DNA of 64,000 bases. Source: Methylocaldum marinum. GTDB lineage: Bacteria > Pseudomonadota > Gammaproteobacteria > Methylococcales > Methylococcaceae. Under the pieces are notes generated by a model. It made no database searches and was not told the DNA's origin. It was given only the letters and a program-made list of their open reading frames with translations. This document shows, piece after piece, positions 55,968 to 63,325 of the stretch (position 1 is the stretch's first letter; the number at the start of each line of letters is the position of its first letter). The translations under genes were made by a program, and so were the position numbers. The stretch lies in NCBI RefSeq assembly GCF_003584645.1, contig NZ_AP017928.1, positions 1,018,981 to 1,082,980 of the forward strand, read 5' to 3'.

Positions 55968-57463
55968 TGCAGCCAGCCTCCTTCCACCATGACCTTGGCC
56001 AGCCTGTCTTCCGCTTCCCGGCAGCGAGTGAGTGCACTCTTGAAGGACTCGATGGCTTCTGGCAGCGGCGGGATATCTTCCTGCAACGGCGGCAGGACAT
56101 AGCGCGAGATATTCAGCGTCCAGTCCTCGGCCTTGATTTCATCGAGGCCGACGATGCGCACCGCGTCCTGCACATCCTCGAACTTCTCGAACCAGCCCTG
56201 GATTTCGAGGCCGTGCGCGGGCTCCAGATAGTTCTGGGCCCGACCGCGCCGGAAGAGCCTGGAGGCGTCGGCAATCATCACCTTTTGGCGCCGCTGGGCC
56301 GGCTTCTTCTTGCGCAGTACCAGGATGCAGGCGGCGAGGCCTGTGCCATAGAAAAGGTTGGGCGCCAGGCCGATGACCGACTCGACCAGATCCATCTCCA
56401 GTAGCTTTTGGCGGATACCGCCCTCGGCCCCTTTGCGGAACAGCGCGCCCTGGGGCAATACCACGGCCATGCGTCCTGCCCCTTCGGCCATCGACTTGAC
56501 CATGTGCTGCACCCAGGCGAAGTCACCGCTGCTGGACGGGGGCAGCCCGGCGAAGTTGCGCCCGAAGGGATCGTTCACCCATAGGTCTTCGCCCCACTTT
56601 TCGAGGGAAAAGGGCGGATTGGCGATCACGCAATCGAAGCTCGCCAGACGGTCACCCTCGAAAAACGCCGGGTTGCGCAGGGTATCGCCGCGCACGATCT
56701 GAAAATCCTCGATGCCGTGCAGGAACAAGTTCATGCGGGCAATGGACGAGGTGGTGAGGTTTTTTTCCTGCCCATAGAGCTTGGCCCACAGACGCTTCAC
56801 ATCGCCGTGTTGTTCTTGAACGTGCTGAACGGCTGCCAGCAGCATGCCGCCGGTGCCACAGGCCGGGTCATAGATGGTTTCGCCCTCTTTGGGGTCGAGC
56901 ATTTCGATCATCAGCCGCACGACACTGCGCGGGGTATAGAACTCGCCGGCCTTTTTGTTAGTGGCATCGGCAAATTTCTTGATCAGGTACTCGTAGGCAT
57001 CGCCCAGCACATCGGATGCGATGTTTTTGTTGCCGAAGGAGATGCGCGAGAAATGCTCGATCAGATCTTTGAGCAGCGCGTCGGAGAGCCGATCCTTGTT
57101 GGTCCATTGGGCATCACCGAAAACGCCGTACAGGGTGTCCGGGTTGGCCTTCTCGATTTCGCGCATGGCGCGCTGCAGGGCGTTGCCGACGTTGGTCGCC
57201 ACGGCGCGGACGTCATTCCAGTGACAGTCGTCAGGGATCTGAAAGCGATGCGACTCTGGGAAGAGGGCCAGTTCGGCATCGCCGGTCTCATCGACGATCT
57301 CGGCGTATTCCTCGTCCCAGACATCGCAGATCCGCTTGAAGAACAGGAGCGGGAAGATGTAGGTCTTGAAGTCAGCCGCATCCACCGGGCCGCGCAGGAT
57401 GTTGGCGGACTCCCAGAGGTGGCCTTCGAGCTGACTGAGATTGATTGGAGCTTCTTGCATCAA
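55964..57463 (-). CDS. hsdM: Type I restriction enzyme, M subunit (first copy)
   Basis: 499 residues. Motifs EFYTPR, DPACGTGGM (199-207) and NPPF (282-285) are intact, so it should methylate adenine at N6. NPPF instead of NPPY is common among HsdM proteins. It is 10 bases after the WYL regulator and coupled to the second hsdM. The two proteins start differently (LSQLEGHLWESANILRG against ESYLWGAAVLLRG), which would allow a specialised partnership. Confidence 0.95.
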   Translation of the reverse strand: MMQEAPINLSQLEGHLWESANILRGPVDAADFKTYIFPLLFFKRICDVWDEEYAEIVDETGDAELALFPESHRFQIPDDCHWNDVRAVATNVGNALQRAMREIEKANPDTLYGVFGDAQWTNKDRLSDALLKDLIEHFSRISFGNKNIASDVLGDAYEYLIKKFADATNKKAGEFYTPRSVVRLMIEMLDPKEGETIYDPACGTGGMLLAAVQHVQEQHGDVKRLWAKLYGQEKNLTTSSIARMNLFLHGIEDFQIVRGDTLRNPAFFEGDRLASFDCVIANPPFSLEKWGEDLWVNDPFGRNFAGLPPSSSGDFAWVQHMVKSMAEGAGRMAVVLPQGALFRKGAEGGIRQKLLEMDLVESVIGLAPNLFYGTGLAACILVLRKKKPAQRRQKVMIADASRLFRRGRAQNYLEPAHGLEIQGWFEKFEDVQDAVRIVGLDEIKAEDWTLNISRYVLPPLQEDIPPLPEAIESFKSALTRCREAEDRLAKVMVEGGWLQ

Positions 57464-57473
57464 GTCGTTCTCT

Positions 57474-58367
57474 TCATGCTTGGTCCGGCGATCGGTAGCC
57501 AGGCGCGAGCACCGCGTTCCTGACGCCGTATAGGGCCAAGGGGTTCTTTAGCCAGAGCCGGTACTCCGGCCCTCTCAGGCTGTGATCGGGCGAGCTGTCC
57601 ACACTCCACTTGCGCAGAATGTATCCAGCCGTGGCGGCGCGGAGCTTCATGCGTAGCACGCCATCCCGCATGCCGTAGTCCATCTCCGTAACCTCAGAAC
57701 GTGGCTGGTCCGGATGGGGAATCAGTTCCAGTTCGACGATTCGCGTCCATTGGATGTCCTGGTCGCCGCGCTCATGGGCCTGCACTTCTTCATCGCGCAA
57801 CAAGACCGGGCGCTTGATCCGGGTGATCACGAAATCCCGAAATTCCTGAGACTTGCGATCGAAGGCCCGAACATGCCAGCGCAGGCCGTTGTCGATCAGC
57901 GCAAAGGGAACGATCTGGCGCTCGGTCTGACCGCTTGAGATCGAGTGGTACTCCACCCGAATAGGACACTCCTGATGGATCGCGCGCGTCACACAGGCCA
58001 GCACATCCAGATCGGGATGCGTGAGCCTTGACGGGATTTCACTTGCCACCCACGCCTTGAGCTGGGAGGGCTCTCCGTCTCCGAAGCCTTGCGTCAGCCA
58101 GGACAGAACCCGTTCAGGCGGAAAGTCGAAGAGCGGCTTGAAGTCCTCTCCAAGGACGTAGCACTTGGCCTTGGTGTCGTAATCGATGTTGCCTGGTGCC
58201 AGCTCCTTGTAGATCGCCAGGTCACGCGTGGCGGCGGCCGACTGGATTCCAAACCGCGACACCAGGTCCTGGCGGCGGATATCTCCGATGAAGCGCACGC
58301 GCAGTTCCACGAAGGCAAGGCGATCGCGCTGCGGCTGGGTAAGGTCGTCAAGCTGTTCGTCAGACAT
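57474..58367 (-). CDS. BrxR/CapW-type WYL transcription regulator
   Basis: 297 residues. Winged helix at the N-terminus (RRQDLVSRFGIQSAAATRDL, YKELAPGNIDYD), then a WYL domain (about 125-200: IRVEYHSISSGQTERQIVPF, RWHVRAFDRKSQEFRDF) and a C-terminal extension domain. This matches BrxR and CapW, repressors that head BREX, CBASS and other defence clusters. It begins the restriction array and is divergent from nurA-herA, so it can control both sides. Phage-induced ligands are thought to act on the WYL domain. Confidence 0.9.
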   Translation of the reverse strand: MSDEQLDDLTQPQRDRLAFVELRVRFIGDIRRQDLVSRFGIQSAAATRDLAIYKELAPGNIDYDTKAKCYVLGEDFKPLFDFPPERVLSWLTQGFGDGEPSQLKAWVASEIPSRLTHPDLDVLACVTRAIHQECPIRVEYHSISSGQTERQIVPFALIDNGLRWHVRAFDRKSQEFRDFVITRIKRPVLLRDEEVQAHERGDQDIQWTRIVELELIPHPDQPRSEVTEMDYGMRDGVLRMKLRAATAGYILRKWSVDSSPDHSLRGPEYRLWLKNPLALYGVRNAVLAPGYRSPDQA

Positions 58368-58414
58368 CCTTGGGGCTCATGCGGGTTAACGGATGCTTGT
58401 GATGATAGTTGCGG

Positions 58415-58435
58415 GTAGTATATGGCACGCACTAC
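58415..58435. promoter_or_regulatory. Candidate regulator operator between the divergent operons
   Basis: GTAGT ... ACTAC (58415-58419 and 58431-58435) is a short inverted repeat with an 11-base centre containing TATATG. It lies 48 bases before the regulator start and 100 before the small ORF on the other strand. BrxR-type proteins bind such dyads; weak by itself. Confidence 0.4.
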
Positions 58436-58537
58436 AATCCGTCTATGCGATTCCCAGAACGCCCATGTCCGCATTTTTATGATTATGACCATGCAGCAGC
58501 AGGCGGATCGCTCTCTATAAAAAAGGAGCGAACCTGC

Positions 58538-58624
58538 ATGAGTGGAAACCGTAGGACCCAGCCAGGACTCCCCAACAAGGGTTGGCATCGCGCTGAAGCA
58601 GCGAAAAGTCAGGAGGGGGCATGA
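58538..58624 (+). CDS. Small ORF coupled to nurA (28 residues)
   Basis: ATG at 58538 with AAGGAG 9 bases upstream; the stop overlaps the nurA start as ATGA. The product is basic and polar without known domain. It may be a leader peptide that couples translation or a small functional protein. A longer reading from ATG 58445 (59 residues) is possible but has no ribosome site. Confidence 0.45.
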   Translation: MSGNRRTQPGLPNKGWHRAEAAKSQEGA

Positions 58625-59763
58625 TTGACCCGGCAAGCCAGGCCCAGCTGAAAGCGGCCATCGCAGACTGCATCGGAACCGATCAAGGGGTGCTGGATGC
58701 TCTGCGAGAAGAAATTCAGCCGTTGAAGAGTGCCACGCGTCGAATCCAGCCGCGCGCCACGACGTCGATCTCACTGGTCGGCACAGATGGGGGAAACAAC
58801 CAGCTTCAGTTCGACCCCTTCCTGATTCAGTTGGTCCGAGTCGTAGATAGCAGCAACAACGAGTACTGCCTTGAAGCAGTTTCGCCCACGACACCGGTGC
58901 AGAAACTCAACCAACGCCAGTTCGATGAGGACGGGACGCCCAAAACAGCATTGGGTGAAATGATGGTTTTCCTGGGAGTAGACAGCCTGCAGGCGCTCTC
59001 CCATATGATCCGGCCGACGGATAGTGGCAAGCCGGTTTCTCCCAGCTGGGTTCAGGTTTATCGGGAGCTGGTCGAGTGGGCGATCCTGTTCAAGATCCTC
59101 GATAAAGATTACGGCACTGACACGTTGATCATCTGCGACGGCCTTCTGCGAAGCAAGGTGTTCGCCAAAGAGCTATTCCAACGTCTGCTCCAAGGAATGA
59201 AGGAGCGTATCGACAAGCAATGGAGCAAGAGCCGGCGGCGAGTATATCTCGCGGGTGTAGCCAAGCACAGCAAAGTGCTTTCTCGGTATCGCTTGGCCAT
59301 GGCTCTGGAAGGCGTTCTTCAGACTGATTATCCCGCCTACGTCGAGGTACCCCGCGAAGTAGAGGAAAAGGCATACGTCTGGTCGGAGTTCGCACGAGGC
59401 GATGACCGTACTGGCGAGGGCGGCGAAATCAACAAGTTCGTTGGCGGCAAGATGTTCCTGGTGAAGTTTGGCTCTCACCGCCGCGATCCCGTGTGGCCAA
59501 TCGACATCTTTGTTCCACAAGTCAGCGAGTCCCAGGCAATTCTCGGGTCAATGCTTGCGGATGCGATCAACGGTTTTCCCGTTCCCCATTACCCACGCTG
59601 CCTGCAAAAGGCGCATGAGAATGCGGCGCTGGTCGATTTCGACTTCGATATTTTGCAGGACTTCATCTACGAGGGTGTGCGTTCGAGTCTCGGTGGCGAC
59701 GCGGGCACATTGGATGCGTTTCAGCTGCAGGACGCCGATCCTGCGCAGCGTCGGTACGGATAA
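58621..59763 (+). CDS. nurA: NurA-domain nuclease
   Basis: 380 residues with an AGGAGG site before the ATG. The NurA pattern is visible: SLVGTDGGNNQ with metal Asp (D56), LIICDGLLRSK (D173) and YLAGVAKHSK with Lys and His (about 209-217), then a late acidic segment (DFDFDIL). NurA nucleases have RNase H-like folds, need manganese and work inside a ring with the HerA ATPase, whose gene follows by 11 bases. In archaea the pair resects DNA ends; bacterial pairs in defence islands probably degrade invading DNA. Confidence 0.82.
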   Translation: MIDPASQAQLKAAIADCIGTDQGVLDALREEIQPLKSATRRIQPRATTSISLVGTDGGNNQLQFDPFLIQLVRVVDSSNNEYCLEAVSPTTPVQKLNQRQFDEDGTPKTALGEMMVFLGVDSLQALSHMIRPTDSGKPVSPSWVQVYRELVEWAILFKILDKDYGTDTLIICDGLLRSKVFAKELFQRLLQGMKERIDKQWSKSRRRVYLAGVAKHSKVLSRYRLAMALEGVLQTDYPAYVEVPREVEEKAYVWSEFARGDDRTGEGGEINKFVGGKMFLVKFGSHRRDPVWPIDIFVPQVSESQAILGSMLADAINGFPVPHYPRCLQKAHENAALVDFDFDILQDFIYEGVRSSLGGDAGTLDAFQLQDADPAQRRYG

Positions 59764-59774
59764 GGGAGAACAAC

Positions 59775-61889
59775 ATGGCAGAAATTCAACTCTTTCCCAG
59801 AGAACAGGTCGTCGGAATCTTTCGTGGTTTCCAGCAGGGAGGCATGGAATTCCACGCCGACCTCGTTTTGCCGTACCGAAACGAGTTCCAGAACATCCCG
59901 ATGCACGGGCAATTCCTTATCGTCCAACTGGAGACACCCGATGAGGCGGTGTTGGGTCGCATTGCCTCCTTTTCCTCTGAGGGCAAGCTGTCGTTTGGCT
60001 CCGGCGAGGAATTCAACATCCGTGCAGTTCGCGAGGAAAGGCCTATTCCGGAGGATTTGCGTGAGCAGTATCTCAAGTATCGGATCAACATCCGCGTGCT
60101 CGGTGTTCTACGCAAGAACGGCAACGGGCTGACATTCGTTCCCTCCCATCGTCGACTTCCCCATGTTGGCAGCAAGGTTGCCTTTCCAAGCGCCGAGGTG
60201 TTGCGCGAGATCGCAGGACACAACATTGATGGCGCTCCCATAGGCCATCTGGCTTTCGGGGAATACATCTACGCTGCCGGCAACAAATCATTCCAATCGC
60301 AGGAATGGATGCAGGTGGTCGACCCAGAGGTGCTGGTTCGCTTCCCGATCGAGTCCCTTGTCTCTCGCCGCAGCTTCATCTTTGCCCGAGCGGGCTTCGG
60401 TAAATCCAACCTCAACAAACTGCTTTTCTCGAAGCTCTACGAAAACACGCCCTTCGTGACCAAGCGCGCAGGCAAGCAGGTCCCTGTGGGCACGGTCATC
60501 TTTGACCCGGATGGGGAGTATTTCTGGCCAGACGACAAGGGCCGGCCAGGCCTGTGCGATGTCCCGGCGCTGGAAGACAAGGTCGTCGTTTTCACCGACC
60601 GAAAGAATCCAAGCCCTTTCTACCAATCGTTCGTTGCGGGCGGTATCAAGCTTGATATCCGTCGCCTTCGGCCTGGGGATGTAATTTCAATTGCACTCGG
60701 AGCTGAGCGCCAGGAACAGCAGAACGTGCGGAAGCTCAGGGGGCTTCCACAAGATCGCTGGGAGTCGCTGGTCAATCTAATAGACGCCAATGGCAACACC
60801 ACGCCGCTCGAAGACGTATGTGGACTGCTCGATCTCGACCCTCAGCGACAGGAGGCCGAGGCGCTGGCAGCCCGGGGCAACATGACAGCGATCGTGAAGA
60901 TGCTGCATGACAAGAGCAGTCAGCTCATGGACATGCTGGTTCATGCGCTTTCCGAGGGAAAGCTGTGCGTTATCGACGTCTCCCAGATGCGCGGGGGCCA
61001 GTCCCTGGTGCTCTCTGGCCTGATCCTGCGCCGGATCTTCGATCGGAACCAGCAAGAGTTCACGGCCGCTGACCCCAAGACCATCCCGACGATCGCCGTT
61101 GTCGAAGAAGCGCAATCTGTGTTGAACGAGAACGCACCTGCCGCCGAGCCTTACATTGCCTGGGTGAAGGAAGGCCGTAAATACGACCTCGGGGCACTGC
61201 TGATCACGCAACAACCCGGCAGCATCCCAGTCGAGATCCTCAGCCAGGGCGACAACTGGTTCATCTTCCATCTGTTGTCCGCAGCCGACCTTACATCCCT
61301 GAAACGAGCCAACGCCCATTTCAGTGACGACCTTTTGAGTTCGCTACTCAATGAGCCGATCCCAGGCCAAGGTGTGTTCTGGAGTTCGGTGGGAGGCAAA
61401 CCTTATCCGGTCAGCCTCCGCGCACTGTCGTTCGAGAAGATGTATTCAATGCGGGACCATGACTACAACCAACCTGTAGGGAATACATATGCGCAAACGC
61501 TGCGCAGCACTTTCTCTGGAATGAAGCAGAGTGCTGCGGCAGACCGGGTTCCAGACGCAAACGCTTCAGGCTCGCTCTTTTCCGCTGAGACTGGTTTCGA
61601 AGACTCCGAGCCAGTGGACGTCATGGCAACCATAGAGCAGCGAGCGATTGATGCCTTGCAAGGAGATACCGACATCCGCCAGAAGCTCGAATCTTCGAAT
61701 GGCATGCCTTGGTATGGAGTTCAGCAGTTTCTGATTGACCACCTGCCGGAACACTTGGAAGACCGCCGTCAGTTTGCGTACAACCTGGTTTCAAAGGCGA
61801 TGAATGCGATTTTCGGCTCACAACCCAGAGGATGGGAGACGTTCAAGAGTACGTCGACGGGCAAGACTTGGATTAGGGCTCACAAGTGA
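59775..61889 (+). CDS. herA: HerA-type DNA-translocating ATPase
   Basis: 704 residues. N-terminal beta-barrel HAS domain (about 1-190), then a FtsK/HerA ATPase with Walker A ARAGFGKSN (207-212), IFDPDGEYFW, Walker B AVVEEAQSVL with two Glu (444-445), a LITQQPGSIP sensor and a C-terminal helical extension of about 170 residues, longer than archaeal HerA. GFGKSN lacks the extra Gly of many P-loops but keeps Lys and Ser. It likely forms a hexamer that feeds DNA to NurA. Confidence 0.88.
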   Translation: MAEIQLFPREQVVGIFRGFQQGGMEFHADLVLPYRNEFQNIPMHGQFLIVQLETPDEAVLGRIASFSSEGKLSFGSGEEFNIRAVREERPIPEDLREQYLKYRINIRVLGVLRKNGNGLTFVPSHRRLPHVGSKVAFPSAEVLREIAGHNIDGAPIGHLAFGEYIYAAGNKSFQSQEWMQVVDPEVLVRFPIESLVSRRSFIFARAGFGKSNLNKLLFSKLYENTPFVTKRAGKQVPVGTVIFDPDGEYFWPDDKGRPGLCDVPALEDKVVVFTDRKNPSPFYQSFVAGGIKLDIRRLRPGDVISIALGAERQEQQNVRKLRGLPQDRWESLVNLIDANGNTTPLEDVCGLLDLDPQRQEAEALAARGNMTAIVKMLHDKSSQLMDMLVHALSEGKLCVIDVSQMRGGQSLVLSGLILRRIFDRNQQEFTAADPKTIPTIAVVEEAQSVLNENAPAAEPYIAWVKEGRKYDLGALLITQQPGSIPVEILSQGDNWFIFHLLSAADLTSLKRANAHFSDDLLSSLLNEPIPGQGVFWSSVGGKPYPVSLRALSFEKMYSMRDHDYNQPVGNTYAQTLRSTFSGMKQSAAADRVPDANASGSLFSAETGFEDSEPVDVMATIEQRAIDALQGDTDIRQKLESSNGMPWYGVQQFLIDHLPEHLEDRRQFAYNLVSKAMNAIFGSQPRGWETFKSTSTGKTWIRAHK

Positions 61890-61941
61890 CCAGCTGCTGA
61901 CGCTTGAACACAAGAAACGATGCATAGAAGATTAATTGGCA

Positions 61942-61964
61942 CCTCCACATGGAGGCTGGTTTTG
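61942..61964 (+). terminator. Possible terminator after herA
   Basis: CCTCCA (61942-61947) and TGGAGG (61950-61955) are complementary with a very short loop, followed by CTGGTTTTG. It lies 52 bases past herA. A weak call because the loop is only two bases unless the stem opens. Confidence 0.35.
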
Positions 61965-62005
61965 TTGGCGTAACAATCGCCCTGCGGTTTTGCCTCTCAT
62001 AGAGC

Positions 62006-62040
62006 ATAGTGTGGTAGCTTGGGGCCAAGTGCCACACTAT
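62006..62040. repeat. Long hairpin in the non-coding stretch after herA
   Basis: ATAGTGTGG (62006-62014) and CCACACTAT (62032-62040) are perfect arms; an inner CTTGG/CCAAG pair (62018-62022, 62025-62029) extends the stem. Several CCAC-containing words follow to 62126. No coding sequence is visible in 61890-62458. Confidence 0.55.
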
Positions 62041-62163
62041 CGCCACCATTCTTGTCACATTTTCAACACACGGTTCGCACAGAGTTGCCACGTTGCTACC
62101 ACCATGCTGCCACTCTGTTCACACCATTAGGTCGCAGCCCGACCTGATCGCACACACTTTTTT

Positions 62164-62389
62164 CTGGTCACAAAGGCCCATGCACCGTTACTCCCTAACC
62201 TGGGCACAAGATAAGGAATAACAATCAAGAGATTTGGAATGTACGTTCGCGGATGTTGGAATGTACGTAGCCGGAAATAAGTTTTTCGCTGTCTGATCAT
62301 GTGCCCGAACAACAGAGCATTGGAAAGAACGTTGCGCCTTGTTGGAAACAACGTAGTGCCAGATAGGGAGTAACGGGGCATGTGACCAG
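62164..62389. repeat. Inverted-repeat element holding four 22-base-spaced TTGGAA..ACGT sites
   Basis: The outer arms share TGGTCACA and a core of 19 bases, CATGCACCGTTACTCCCTA (62179-62197) against the reverse complement of 62364-62382, with 18 matches. Inside, TTGGAATGTACGT begins at 62234 and 62256, TTGGAAAGAACGT at 62320 and TTGGAAACAACGT at 62342: two pairs with 22-base spacing, all in one orientation. No gene is seen. It may be a protein-binding array such as transposase or replication iterons, or a small non-autonomous element. Confidence 0.6.
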
Positions 62390-62458
62390 CCAACGGTTAT
62401 TGCGATCAGCGCAGTTCGATTTGAAAGCCCAGAGGCTGGAAGCAGCGTATTTTTTTGC

Positions 62459-63196
62459 CTACTGAGCTGGCGGCATGCCCGCGTTGCCGCCGCTGCGGAA
62501 ATGGCTATCAACCAGCTTGGCGATGTCGCCAGGCTGGGCTCCTGCGTTGAATGCAAAGCGCAGCGCCTGCTCCAGTTGTTGCCAGCCCTGCGCTGAAGTG
62601 ACATTACTGCCTAATGTTTCGGTCAGACGGAACATCAGCCCTTCCAGCAGCTCTTCGTCACCCACGTCCGATGCGGTCTGCTCCGCCAGGGCCAAGAGGA
62701 CGTTGCGCGCAGATGCCAACGAGTCGATTGGTACCCCGGCCAATGCTGTAGGGGTGCTGATGACACGATCCACCCTGACGACTGTCGCCAAATCAAGGGC
62801 TTGATCGACGCCCGGCTCGATCTCCATGCGGATCAGCACATCGCCAGCCAACAGAAAGCGGGTCTTGATAAGCCCCGGCTGCTCATCCTGAAACAACCAC
62901 ACCGACTGCTTGTCGGCCAGCAGCTTGCCTAGCACGAGCTTGCTGTCATCCAGTGCCCCACGATCCTGCCACTGGTGCAACACGTCGCTACGCAGGCGCC
63001 CGCCTTCCACACCGAGGTGGTGCAACAGGCCGACTAGTCGTTTGGCGGAGATCACCTGCTCTTTGCCACGTAGCCAGACCGAGAGGTTGGCAGTGCGGAT
63101 ACCGGTGGCTTCAGCGATCCGCCCCAGCGTTTCCCCGCGCAGTCGTATCAAGGCGGCGGCAAAGCCTGGCAATTGTTCGTTGGCAAGGGTTGGCAT
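62459..63196 (-). CDS. HTH-type DNA-binding protein, unknown family
   Basis: 245 residues from the ATG at 63196; the frame opens further upstream but that covers the regulatory spacer. N-terminal helix-turn-helix of XRE/lambda-repressor type (ETLGRIAEATGIRTANLSVWL, about 22-42), then a small mixed domain (about 55-150) and a helical C-terminal part. Family not recognised. It faces a divergent zinc-motif gene over a symmetric repeat array, and probably regulates both. Confidence 0.75.
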   Translation of the reverse strand: MPTLANEQLPGFAAALIRLRGETLGRIAEATGIRTANLSVWLRGKEQVISAKRLVGLLHHLGVEGGRLRSDVLHQWQDRGALDDSKLVLGKLLADKQSVWLFQDEQPGLIKTRFLLAGDVLIRMEIEPGVDQALDLATVVRVDRVISTPTALAGVPIDSLASARNVLLALAEQTASDVGDEELLEGLMFRLTETLGSNVTSAQGWQQLEQALRFAFNAGAQPGDIAKLVDSHFRSGGNAGMPPAQ

Positions 63197-63214
63197 GTCG
63201 GGATCTCTAAATTC

Positions 63215-63304
63215 ACTGTAAATCACTATAAGACTTATTGGCTGACAAGACGAGAGTACGGAGCTTGGCGATTCGCGTAAATCGCATTTATAGTAAATTA
63301 TAGT
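63215..63304. promoter_or_regulatory. Symmetric operator-like array of four ACTRTAA sites
   Basis: ACTGTAA (63215) and ACTATAA (63225) are 10 bases apart on one strand; two TTATAGT copies (63288, 63298), again 10 apart, mirror them. The array lies between the divergent starts at 63196 and 63326, as expected of sites for the HTH protein. Confidence 0.6.
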
Positions 63305-63325
63305 TAGGCAATCTGAGAGGCCATC

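Noticed and set aside
62234..62354. Short repeats as a possible CRISPR array
   Set aside because: Units are only 13 conserved bases at 22-base spacing with degenerate copies and no uniform spacers; no cas genes.
62188..62604. 138-codon minus-strand frame over the repeat element
   Set aside because: Low-complexity product, overlaps the HTH gene, no ribosome site.
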